NCBI GenBank assembly: GCA_003979035.1
Contig: RXOA01000076.1
Coordinates: 1 to 6,817, forward strand
Origin: Candidatus Bipolaricaulota bacterium
GTDB taxonomy: Bacteria; Bipolaricaulota; Bipolaricaulia; UBA7950; UBA9294
Direction of reading: 5' to 3'
Length of the DNA stretch: 6,817 nucleotides
Shown here in pieces: positions 1 to 5,499 of this stretch. The first letter of the stretch is position 1. The number at the start of each line of letters is the position of its first letter. Under the pieces are notes generated by a model. It saw nothing but the letters and a program-made list of their open reading frames with translations, searched no databases and was not told where the DNA came from. The translations under genes were made by a program, and so were the position numbers.

Positions 1-491
1 AGGTAGGGGTTGGTCGGCGCTTCGCAGAGAATGAGCTTCGTGTTCGGGCGGAGGATCTGCTCCACCTTGTCGATGCTCCCGTCGCCCAAGAAGGATGCCT
101 CGATCCCCCACCGCTGGAGATGGTCGTGAACGAGGTTTCTTGTTTGGCGATAGGTGCTCGATGCGATCACCAGGTGATCGCCGCGCGACAGAGCGGATAG
201 CAGCACGGTAGCGATCGCGCTCATCCCGGTGGCGAACAGCAGCGCCCGCTCACCACCCTCCAATACCGCAATCTTGCGTTCGACGGCAGATTGCGTCGGA
301 TTGCCGTAGCGGCCGTACTCACCACGACGATCCGGCTTCCCGGCTTCTTTCTCGGTCAGGAAATCGACGATCTCTTTTGTGTCGCCGAATGCGAACGCTG
401 AAGATTGCACGATGGGCATGGTGATGGCGTCGTACGGTTTCCCTTTCCCTTCCCCTGCATGGACCACCTTCGTTGCCAACCCATCGTTCAC
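1..491 (-). CDS. Cystathionine gamma-synthase-like PLP enzyme (partial, 3' end outside window)
   Basis: Reading the minus strand from the GTG at 491 gives 163 codons with no stop, running off the left edge. The protein belongs to the Cys/Met-metabolism PLP family (fold type I, trans-sulfuration enzymes). Visible motifs are EYGRYGNPT (residues 58-66, the Tyr/Arg that bind PLP phosphate from the neighbouring subunit), ATGMSA (87-92, phosphate loop), the PLP-stacking Tyr of STYRQTR (112-118) and EAPTNPY (157-163). The Schiff-base lysine lies beyond the window. The SSAFAF and EYGRYGNPT segments resemble plant-type cystathionine gamma-synthase, which joins cysteine to an activated homoserine in the cytoplasm. 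Cystathionine gamma-lyase, methionine gamma-lyase or O-acetylhomoserine sulfhydrylase cannot be excluded from half a protein. The start is set by GGAGG six bases upstream. A leader with a terminator precedes it, so its transcription is probably attenuated. Confidence 0.88.
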   Translation of the reverse strand, partial: MNDGLATKVVHAGEGKGKPYDAITMPIVQSSAFAFGDTKEIVDFLTEKEAGKPDRRGEYGRYGNPTQSAVERKIAVLEGGERALLFATGMSAIATVLLSALSRGDHLVIASSTYRQTRNLVHDHLQRWGIEASFLGDGSIDKVEQILRPNTKLILCEAPTNPY

Positions 492-497
492 TTCGCA

Positions 498-502
498 CCT
501 CC
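498..502 (-). promoter_or_regulatory. Shine-Dalgarno site of the PLP enzyme
   Basis: GGAGG on the minus strand lies 6 nt before the GTG at 491-489. It fixes that GTG as the start. It is downstream of the leader terminator, so the enzyme is translated only from transcripts that read through. Confidence 0.75.
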
Positions 503-528
503 GCGGTTCGCTTTCCCGATCGCTTCCT

Positions 529-562
529 AAAAAGAAAAGACCCCAGGGAAGTCCCTGCGGTC
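529..562 (-). terminator. Intrinsic terminator in the leader of the PLP enzyme (probable attenuator)
   Basis: On the minus strand, GACCGCAGGG, the loop ACTT and CCCTGGGGTC form a 10-position stem with one G-G mismatch, followed directly by TTTTCTTTTT. This is a textbook Rho-independent terminator. It has a U tract only in the minus direction. It lies between the promoter at 713-741 and the GTG at 491, ending 38 nt before the start codon. A terminator there makes sense only if it is conditional, so I read it as an attenuator for the downstream enzyme rather than the end of another gene. Confidence 0.85.
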
Positions 563-579
563 CGTTTCACCACTCCGCC

Positions 580-601
580 CGGTTCCCCTTCGGGGTTACC
601 G
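580..601 (-). promoter_or_regulatory. Leader hairpin next to the terminator
   Basis: On the minus strand CCCC-GAA-GGGG is flanked by CGG and CCG, giving a strong hairpin with a small internal loop. The TAA of the leader reading frame (598-596) lies in its 5' arm, so a ribosome at that stop would melt it. Its 3' arm (GGGGAA) could pair, with one G-U, with TTCCCT in the terminator, which makes it a candidate switching element. The pairing was judged by eye, not by a folding program. Confidence 0.5.
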
Positions 602-703
602 TGACAGAGCGGCGCGATGCATCATCATGAATGCGCCGGGCGCGAGCGAGACACGAGCAGCTTCCTGATGATCTCTGCTCGCGGAGGGGCCGGCACTGTT
701 CAT
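596..703 (-). CDS. Putative methionine-rich leader peptide (35 aa)
   Basis: The frame runs from ATG at 703 to TAA at 596 and encodes 35 residues. Residues 25-30 read FMMMHR, so three ATG codons stand in a row at 628-620, 22 nt before the stop. It lies wholly between a promoter (713-741) and an intrinsic terminator (529-562), ahead of a methionine/cysteine-pathway gene. This is the layout of leader peptides such as those of trp and his operons, where scarcity of the cognate charged tRNA stalls the ribosome on control codons. The Met triplet sits in the loop of a hairpin with arms CGGCGC and GCGCCG (638-633 and 615-610). A weakness is that the ATG is only about 3-4 nt after the predicted transcription start, so translation would have to be leaderless. 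A competing 9-codon frame (GTG 654 to TGA 625, MSRSRPAHS) has a better ribosome site, AGGAAG, 6 nt upstream. I see no sign of a function beyond regulation. Confidence 0.5.
   Translation of the reverse strand: MNSAGPSASRDHQEAARVSLAPGAFMMMHRAALSR
610..638 (-). promoter_or_regulatory. Leader hairpin carrying the Met codons
   Basis: On the minus strand the arms CGGCGC and GCGCCG (perfect 6 bp) enclose a 17-nt loop holding ATGATGATG. A ribosome stalled on these codons would keep this stem open. An alternative inner pairing GCAT/ATGC also exists. The upstream neighbour is another perfect 6-bp stem, GAGCAG/CTGCTC, at 680-675 and 660-655. Confidence 0.45.
655..680 (-). promoter_or_regulatory. First leader hairpin
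   Basis: GAGCAG at 680-675 and CTGCTC at 660-655 pair perfectly around a 14-nt loop on the minus strand. The stretch AGGAAG in the loop/3' side (666-661) is also a possible ribosome site for a GTG at 654. I match it to no named riboswitch. Confidence 0.4.
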
Positions 704-712
704 GATTCGGGC

Positions 713-741
713 ATCATACCGGAAGACGGCGTTCGCGCCAA
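713..741 (-). promoter_or_regulatory. Sigma70-type promoter for the leader and PLP enzyme
   Basis: On the minus strand TTGGCG (741-736, 4/6 to TTGACA) is followed after exactly 17 bp by TATGAT (718-713, 5/6 to TATAAT). Transcription would start near the A at 707 or 706, giving a leader of about 215 nt before the GTG at 491. The near-consensus -10 box, ideal spacing and position upstream of a structured leader support it. Confidence 0.65.
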
Positions 742-751
742 GAAACCGATT

Positions 752-777
752 GTGAAGTGAACGGATTCATCCTTCAC
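752..777. promoter_or_regulatory. Dyad upstream of the leader promoter
   Basis: GTGAAG (752-757) and CTTCAC (772-777) are perfect inverted repeats, and the inner TGAA (758-761) and TTCA (766-769) extend the symmetry with a 2-nt offset. It lies 10 bp upstream of the -35 box, about -46 to -71 from the predicted start, a usual place for an activator or repressor site. It could equally be chance or an RNA hairpin. No known operator consensus is recognised. Confidence 0.3.
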
Positions 778-1045
778 TGCACGAAGCTGCGAACCGTCCT
801 CCTGCCCGGGGACACGTCGAGAAGCATCCCAAGACTTGCCCCGAGTCCCATTCCTGCGCTTACATGGTGTTCGGAACGCTTGACCGTCCCTCGGTTTCCG
901 CTTCGTCTTGGGTCGGGATGTCAGAGGGATTGCCGGTTGGAGCATTCCGGCGTGTGGGATCCGCGCGCGTGCCGGACCGCGATGATTTGAAATCCGCGGC
1001 AAAAGGCGCTTCATGCCAAACGTGCGCGGGGACGAACGACAACCA

Positions 1046-1056
1046 GGAGGGAGGAG
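1046..1056 (+). promoter_or_regulatory. Strong Shine-Dalgarno site that sets the GTG start at 1062
   Basis: GGAGGGAGGAG ends 5 nt before the GTG at 1062. It decides between this start, which places a signal peptide at the N terminus, and the upstream in-frame ATG at 864. Confidence 0.8.
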
Positions 1057-1061
1057 CCGCT

Positions 1062-2360
1062 GTGAAGAAACCACAACCTGGGAAGAGCCTGTTTTTGTTC
1101 GCTGTTGCCCTCATATGGATGTCTGTCGGGCTCCATGCAGGAGGGGCGACAACCACCTGGACCGACGAGTTCGACGGCGCGCCGGAGACGGGATGGGCGT
1201 GGATGAATCCGGATGACGCAGGGCGTTTCAGCCTGACAGAGCAGCCCGGATACCTGACCATTCCGACACAATCCGGTGGAGGCGATCCGCCGAACGGCGC
1301 GATGATTCGCCCGGCTCCCGCCGGTGACTTCGTCATCGAGACGCACGTGTTGGTGGCGCCCGACGAGAACTTCCAGAAGGCTGGGTTGCTGATCTTCGGA
1401 GACAGAGAGAACGTGCTCATTCTCTCTCGTGCCTACTGCAGCTTTGTGGACTACGGCTGCGTGCGAAACGGCATCTACTTCGACAGCAGCGCATCCACCG
1501 ACAACCACGCGAAGGTGACGACCAGCGACGATGAAGCATGGCTGCGGCTGACAAAGACCGGGAGTCTGGTCCGCGCCGAGTACAGCGAGAACGGAACCGT
1601 GTGGCAGTTGATCGGCGAGCACCAGTTTGCGTGGTCGGGAGTTCCGAGCATCGGGATCATCGCGAACGGCCGCAACGTAAACGAAGTGCCGGCGTCCTTC
1701 GACTTCTTTCGAGTGGGTTGGGAAGAAAGCGAAGCAGAGGCTCCCGCACCGCAGGAGACGCAGACCCCCGCCGCGCAGAGCGATAACTCGGCATGGGCTG
1801 ATGAATTCGACGGTACGGCGGAATCCGGCTGGGCTTGGCTGAACCCAAGTGATGCGGCACGAGCAAGCCTGACGGAAAGGTCGGGATACCTGACCATCCC
1901 GACGCAACCGGGCGCCGCCAATCCTCTGAACGGAGCGATGATCCGTACGGCACCTGGGAGCGATTTCGTGATCGAGACGCACGTGCTGGTCGCGCCCAAC
2001 GAAAATTTCCAGCGCGCAGGGCTGCTGATCTTCGGGGACATGCAGCACTTCCTCGTTCTCGGCCACGCCTACTGTGGATTCGTGGACTACGGCTGCGTGC
2101 GAAACGGGATCTACTTCGACAGCACGCTGTCGACGGACAACCACGCGACGGCGACGCCCAGCGAGGATGAAGCGTGGCTGCGGCTGACAAAGACGGGGAA
2201 TCGAGTCCGCGCCGAGTACAGTTCCGACGGAGCCGCCTGGCAGCTGATCGGGGAACATGCGTTCACCTGGACGGGCACGCCGAGCATCGGCATCATCGCC
2301 GACGGGAACCGGGCAGGCGGCGTACCGGCTGAGTTCGACTTCTTCCGGGTCGCTTGGTAG
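1062..2360 (+). CDS. Secreted protein with two tandem concanavalin A-like (DUF1349-type) domains
   Basis: The product is 432 residues. Residues 1-29 are a signal peptide: basic start KKPQPGK, hydrophobic core SLFLFAVALIWMSVGL, probable cleavage near HAGGA. Two domains follow, residues 33-220 and 245-432, joined by an acidic Ala/Pro/Gln linker (221-244). Each has the order DEFDG, GWAW-NP, LTE--GYLTIPTQ, FVIETHVLVAP, FQ-AGLLIFGD, AYC-FVDYGC, DEAWLRLTKTG, FDFFRV-W. This is the jelly-roll pattern of DUF1349 and the C-terminal domain of GH43 xylosidases, which bind carbohydrate or act as accessory modules. No catalytic module is visible, so a binding role outside the cytoplasm is the best inference; the ligand is unknown. 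Each domain has a Cys pair seven residues apart (AYC-FVDYGC) that could form a disulfide after export. The acetyltransferase gene follows after 32 nt and is probably co-transcribed. Confidence 0.9.
   Translation: MKKPQPGKSLFLFAVALIWMSVGLHAGGATTTWTDEFDGAPETGWAWMNPDDAGRFSLTEQPGYLTIPTQSGGGDPPNGAMIRPAPAGDFVIETHVLVAPDENFQKAGLLIFGDRENVLILSRAYCSFVDYGCVRNGIYFDSSASTDNHAKVTTSDDEAWLRLTKTGSLVRAEYSENGTVWQLIGEHQFAWSGVPSIGIIANGRNVNEVPASFDFFRVGWEESEAEAPAPQETQTPAAQSDNSAWADEFDGTAESGWAWLNPSDAARASLTERSGYLTIPTQPGAANPLNGAMIRTAPGSDFVIETHVLVAPNENFQRAGLLIFGDMQHFLVLGHAYCGFVDYGCVRNGIYFDSTLSTDNHATATPSEDEAWLRLTKTGNRVRAEYSSDGAAWQLIGEHAFTWTGTPSIGIIADGNRAGGVPAEFDFFRVAW
1158..1721 (+). repeat. Tandem domain repeat, copy 1
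   Basis: This encodes residues 33-220 of the secreted protein. It aligns without any gap over 188 residues to copy 2 at 1794-2357. I counted 136 identical positions by eye (about 72%). Identity is highest in ETHVLVAP-ENFQ, CVRNGIYFDS and EAWLRLTKTG. Confidence 0.9.
1794..2357 (+). repeat. Tandem domain repeat, copy 2
   Basis: This encodes residues 245-432, the partner of the copy at 1158-1721, with equal length and no indels. Differences cluster in the segment after LLIFGD and in the last loop before FDFFRV, which may be ligand-facing loops. That last point is inference. Confidence 0.9.
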
Positions 2361-2380
2361 CAGGCACGCAACAGCCGGTG

Positions 2381-2386
2381 AGGAGG
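2381..2386 (+). promoter_or_regulatory. Shine-Dalgarno site that sets the GTG start at 2393
   Basis: AGGAGG lies 6 nt before the GTG at 2393. It favours this start over the in-frame TTG at 2354, which overlaps the preceding gene's stop and has no ribosome site. Confidence 0.75.
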
Positions 2387-2392
2387 CTTGCA

Positions 2393-3175
2393 GTGAAGAT
2401 CGTCGATCTCGCGGATCAGTATCTGGAACTGTACCTGCTTTGTTTGGAGGACTGGTCCGACGAGATGAAGGAGGCCAGCGATCACAAGCGCTGCTGGTAC
2501 GAGCGCGCCAAGGATGAAGGGCTCCGCGTCAAGCTCGGTCTGGATGACGAAGGAACCGTCGGCGGGATGATCCAGTACGGACCGATCGAGCCCTCGTTCG
2601 CCGATGGGCATGATCTGTACGTCGTCTACTGCATCTGGGTTCACGGCCACAAGGAAGGGCGCGGGAACTTCCAGCACCAGGGGATGGGCAAGGCGCTGCT
2701 CCGAGCGGCGGAAGAGGATGTGCGACAGCTTGGGGCGAACGGGCTGGCGGCGTGGGGGGTGTCGCTCCCGTTCTGGATGAGGGCGTCGTGGTTCAAGCGA
2801 CAGGGATACACCCGCGTCGACAAACAGGGCATGCAGGTGCTGTTGTGGAAGCCGTTCCGAGACGACGCCGAGCCTCCCAAGTGGATCCGTCAGCGCAAAA
2901 GGCCTCAACCGATGTCCGGCCGGGTGACCGTGACCGCGTTCAACGCCGGTTGGTGTCAGGCGCAGAACATCGTGTTTGAGCGGGCAAAGCATGCTGCGGC
3001 GGCATTCGACGACCGCGTCGTGTTTGAGGCAATCGACACCACTGACCGGCAGACCTTTCTGGAGTGGGGAATCTCCGACGGCCTGTACATCGACGGGAAG
3101 GAAATCCGCACCGGCCCGCCGCCGAGCTACGACAAGCTCCACACTCTGATCGCGAAACGGTTGAAGAAGCTCTAG
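2393..3175 (+). CDS. GNAT N-acetyltransferase with C-terminal YoaP-like domain
   Basis: The product is 260 residues and cytoplasmic, with no signal peptide. The N-terminal part is a GNAT domain: a conserved opening (VKIVDLADQY, then CLEDWSDEMKEA), central strand LYVVYCIWV, then QHQGMGKA at residues 94-101, the acetyl-CoA pyrophosphate-binding loop, and FKRQGY near the end of the fold. Residues from about 177 on form a second domain with a thioredoxin-like look: a strand (VTVTAFNAGWC), then QAQNIVFERAK, a second strand (VVFEAIDT), FLEWGISDGLYIDGK and TGPPPSY (240-246). This two-domain order is that of the YoaP family. The single Cys of GWCQAQN (Cys188) stands where thioredoxins have their first active-site Cys; the second is absent, so a disulfide-reductase role is unlikely. 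The acetylated substrate is unknown. It follows the secreted protein gene by 32 nt, probably in one operon. Confidence 0.87.
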   Translation: MKIVDLADQYLELYLLCLEDWSDEMKEASDHKRCWYERAKDEGLRVKLGLDDEGTVGGMIQYGPIEPSFADGHDLYVVYCIWVHGHKEGRGNFQHQGMGKALLRAAEEDVRQLGANGLAAWGVSLPFWMRASWFKRQGYTRVDKQGMQVLLWKPFRDDAEPPKWIRQRKRPQPMSGRVTVTAFNAGWCQAQNIVFERAKHAAAAFDDRVVFEAIDTTDRQTFLEWGISDGLYIDGKEIRTGPPPSYDKLHTLIAKRLKKL

Positions 3176-3199
3176 CGTCTCCGCGAAGCGACGCGCTAG
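3172..3199. terminator. Inverted repeat between convergent genes, possible bidirectional terminator
   Basis: CTAGCG (3172-3177) and CGCTAG (3194-3199) pair, and the next bases TC/GA extend the stem with a 2-nt bulge. The TAG of the acetyltransferase (3173-3175) and the TAG of the propeller gene (3198-3196) sit symmetrically in the two arms. Only 20 nt separate the two stops. There is no T tract on either side, so intrinsic termination is uncertain. Confidence 0.4.
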
Positions 3200-5430
3200 C
3201 GCAAGGGGCAGATTCGGATCACGGCGTTGGCATCATCATCGGCGACGTACAGCCGGCCTTCGCTGTCGAAAGCGACCCCGCGTGCGCTCTGGAATCCTCG
3301 GGCAAACAGAACGGCGATACCCCATGGATCCAAACGGAAGACCGAAGGCCCCGCCGCAACCACCAATCGTCCGTCAGGCCCGAAGGCAAGCGCCGCCGCT
3401 CCCGGAAGATGGGCAAGCTGCCTGATCACGCCGTCTCGATCGATGGAAACGACTGCGTCACCAAACGGGGGGACCGAAAACACCTCGCCGAACCCGGACC
3501 CTCCCACCACGGCATAGACCGTCCCGTCCGGGGAGACGGCAAGAGCTTGAGGGCTGGCCAGCCCTTCGGCGATCACCGTTCGGGTACCGCCGAGTTCGAT
3601 GCGGACGATGGTCCCATCTCCGGTCGCCGCCGCGTAGATCGCCCCGTCCGGGCCGACGGCTACCCCACTCACATTGTCGAGATCCGAGGCCAGCGTCTCG
3701 AATCGCCCGTCAGGTAGGTACAGATTCAGCCGGGAAGGGAATCCGGGCGCCGACTCGCCGGCGACGAACCACCCCGCCTCGCTGAACGCAATGTGGGTTT
3801 GCGGGGGTTGGAACGAAATGATCGAGATAAGAGGACGGTTGAGGCCATCCGCGCAGGCGATGGTCAGACGCCCGGCCTCGTCATTGACCGTGACAAGTTC
3901 ATCGCAGGGCGACATGGCCAACGAGTGCGGCGACACGAGGCCGTTTGGTACGACAAGGGCTGCTGCAACGCCGTCAGCGGATACACGCTGCAGTCCGCCG
4001 ACGGATCGCTGTGTACCGATGACCGCGCCGTCCGGGGCAATCGCAATGCCCTCGATGCCGTTGCCGGTGAAGCGTGCAAGCTCGATCAGCATGCCGTCAT
4101 CCGTAAGGCGATAGATGCCCCCTTGCTCGTCGAAGTCTCCCGTGGAGACGTAGGTCGTGCCGGAATCATCGACCGCTAGACCATGAAACGACACGCCGAC
4201 GCTCAGAGTCGCCTCCAGTTGGATCGTGCCGTCGATGCCGTCGACGGTGTACAACCCGCCTCCCGCGGCTGCATGAAGCGTGCCGGTCGAATCGACATCC
4301 AATGCGGAGATTCCGTTGAGCGCCGTTGTCAGTGCCGTGGGCTGACCTCCGCCAGGCGAAATGCGATAGATGGTCGACTGCCCCGACGAATCGCCGCTGC
4401 AGAAGTTGTGCCCGATGTACATCACACCATCCGGGGATACAGCGAGCGTACTTTCGCATGCCGTGTCCGGAACGCGCGCGATCCCCCGCATGGGCTGTCC
4501 GCGCTCGATGGCGAACACCTCGCCGGACGGGAAGTTGTAGCCAAACAAGTGTCCGGATTGGTCGCAGTCGATCGCATAAACGTGCCCTTGCGCATAGGCC
4601 GCGATCTCCCCACTCGGGAGGATTTGCTCGATCGCGCCGGCGCGGCTTGACGCCACCAGAACGGCACCATCTTGCATGATGACGACATCAGTCGGGGTGT
4701 TCAATCCGGATGGAGCGATGAAGTACTCGGCGCGATATCCGTCGGGAACCTGAACCGATACGGCTTCGGCAAACTCACCCTGCGCGCCGGCGCACGAGCA
4801 GAAGAGAGATCGTGCGCCGGTGAGGTTTGCCTGTGTATGGAACGCCGCGTCCGCTTCGGCCATCACAGGCAGCCCCGTCGGCTCGGTTTCGTCCGCGGGA
4901 TGCTTCTTCCCGAGGTCCGCATCAATGACGCGAACGGACACGAACGAAGGAACGGCGCCATCAAATACCGATCGCGGCAAACGAAGCTCGACCGCCTGAT
5001 CGACTTCGAGCGCCCCAATGCCCCCCAAATCTGTCGCCTGTCCGCCGACAAAACGGGCGACGCGGAACCCCGCCTCACCGGCGCGAGCGCTGGCGCGGAC
5101 AAAAGGTGGCCCGGTTTCAGCGGGATCGAAGTCGATATCGACTTGTTCCAGCTTCTCCCGGTTTCCGTCGAGCAGGACCAGCACATACACGGAATCATCG
5201 TTCACGAAGCCAGCGACGGCGAGGATGTCGATCGATCCCAACGCGTCACCGGCCAGGTCAAGAGCCGGCTCCGGATAGGCAGTCCAATCCGAAGGATTCC
5301 CGTCAATGACGATCTGGGTCGTGTCGGCCTGCAACGACGCCGAAAACGCCGCCCAAATGACGACAAGAAGCAGTGTGAGAATGCTTGTCCGTCCCGCCCA
5401 TGACTTGACCCGTTCGCGCGCTTTCGGCAT
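3196..5430 (-). CDS. Secreted multi-repeat beta-propeller protein with N-terminal CBM9/DOMON-like domain
   Basis: The product is 744 residues. A signal peptide is clear: basic residues 3-14, hydrophobic core about 15-33, likely cleavage after LQA (35). Residues about 38-175 (IVIDGNPSDW, a D-rich stretch, VNDDSVYVLVLLDG) match the CBM9/DOMON-like beta-sandwich pattern of extracellular sugar- or heme-binding modules. A short CSC motif (211-213) precedes the repeats. From about 243 to the end, roughly 12 repeats of about 40 residues appear, each with a strand pattern like GVAVGPDGAIYAA, ALAVSPDGTVYAV or GVAFDSEGRLYVAD. These are typical of NHL/SMP-30-like propellers. Twelve repeats would suit two six-bladed propellers. 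No enzyme active site is evident; a binding or scaffold role outside the membrane is inference. GGGAGGGGG lies 9 nt before the ATG. It is transcribed toward the acetyltransferase and ends 20 nt from its stop. Confidence 0.88.
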   Translation of the reverse strand: MPKARERVKSWAGRTSILTLLLVVIWAAFSASLQADTTQIVIDGNPSDWTAYPEPALDLAGDALGSIDILAVAGFVNDDSVYVLVLLDGNREKLEQVDIDFDPAETGPPFVRASARAGEAGFRVARFVGGQATDLGGIGALEVDQAVELRLPRSVFDGAVPSFVSVRVIDADLGKKHPADETEPTGLPVMAEADAAFHTQANLTGARSLFCSCAGAQGEFAEAVSVQVPDGYRAEYFIAPSGLNTPTDVVIMQDGAVLVASSRAGAIEQILPSGEIAAYAQGHVYAIDCDQSGHLFGYNFPSGEVFAIERGQPMRGIARVPDTACESTLAVSPDGVMYIGHNFCSGDSSGQSTIYRISPGGGQPTALTTALNGISALDVDSTGTLHAAAGGGLYTVDGIDGTIQLEATLSVGVSFHGLAVDDSGTTYVSTGDFDEQGGIYRLTDDGMLIELARFTGNGIEGIAIAPDGAVIGTQRSVGGLQRVSADGVAAALVVPNGLVSPHSLAMSPCDELVTVNDEAGRLTIACADGLNRPLISIISFQPPQTHIAFSEAGWFVAGESAPGFPSRLNLYLPDGRFETLASDLDNVSGVAVGPDGAIYAAATGDGTIVRIELGGTRTVIAEGLASPQALAVSPDGTVYAVVGGSGFGEVFSVPPFGDAVVSIDRDGVIRQLAHLPGAAALAFGPDGRLVVAAGPSVFRLDPWGIAVLFARGFQSARGVAFDSEGRLYVADDDANAVIRICPLR

Positions 5431-5439
5431 GTTCCCATT

Positions 5440-5448
5440 CCCCCTCCC
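5440..5448 (-). promoter_or_regulatory. Shine-Dalgarno site of the propeller gene
   Basis: GGGAGGGGG on the minus strand lies 9 nt upstream of the ATG at 5430-5428. It supports this start, which puts the signal peptide at the N terminus. Confidence 0.65.
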
Positions 5449-5499
5449 AGGTCCGGCCCCCGCCGGTTCCTGCTCGTGAGTAGCAATATGTCATCTATC

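Larger units (their letters stand above)
742..1061. other. Non-coding stretch between divergent genes
   Basis: About 320 nt separate the leader promoter from the plus-strand gene at 1062. The dyad at 752-777 is the only structure seen. The reading frame of the downstream gene stays open back to an ATG at 864, but that extension has no ribosome site and would bury the signal peptide, so it is not counted as coding. I find no convincing plus-strand promoter. TTGAAA at 987-992 has only a weak -10 partner. Confidence 0.5.

Noticed and set aside
550..580. Canonical T-box antiterminator
   Set aside because: GAGTGGT and ACCGC are present but separated by seven bases. A true T-box has TGGNACCGC without a break.
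529..707. SAM-I (S-box) or SAM-II riboswitch in the leader
   Set aside because: The conserved cores (GGCAACC, GATGAAAC, GGTGCCAA for SAM-I) are absent on the minus strand.
864..1061. In-frame upstream extension of the secreted protein, starting at ATG 864
   Set aside because: There is no ribosome site before 864. The extension is low in sequence character and would place 66 residues before the signal peptide. The GTG at 1062 has a strong Shine-Dalgarno site.
1011..2258. Long open frame on the minus strand (415 codons) across the secreted protein gene
   Set aside because: It is the antisense of two domain repeats, shows the same repeat mirrored, is rich in Arg/His/Val, and has no motif. The plus-strand frame has a signal peptide and family match.
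2354..2392. TTG at 2354 as start of the acetyltransferase
   Set aside because: It overlaps the stop codon of the preceding gene, has no ribosome site, and adds 13 residues not typical of the family start. The GTG at 2393 has AGGAGG at a good distance.
2111..3142. Minus-strand open frame of 343 codons over the acetyltransferase
   Set aside because: It is antisense to a clear GNAT-YoaP protein, with no family-like motif. High GC content makes such shadows common.
3064..3717. Plus-strand open frame of 217 codons across the end of the acetyltransferase and the propeller gene
   Set aside because: It overlaps two well-supported genes in other frames and has an Arg-rich composition typical of a shadow frame.
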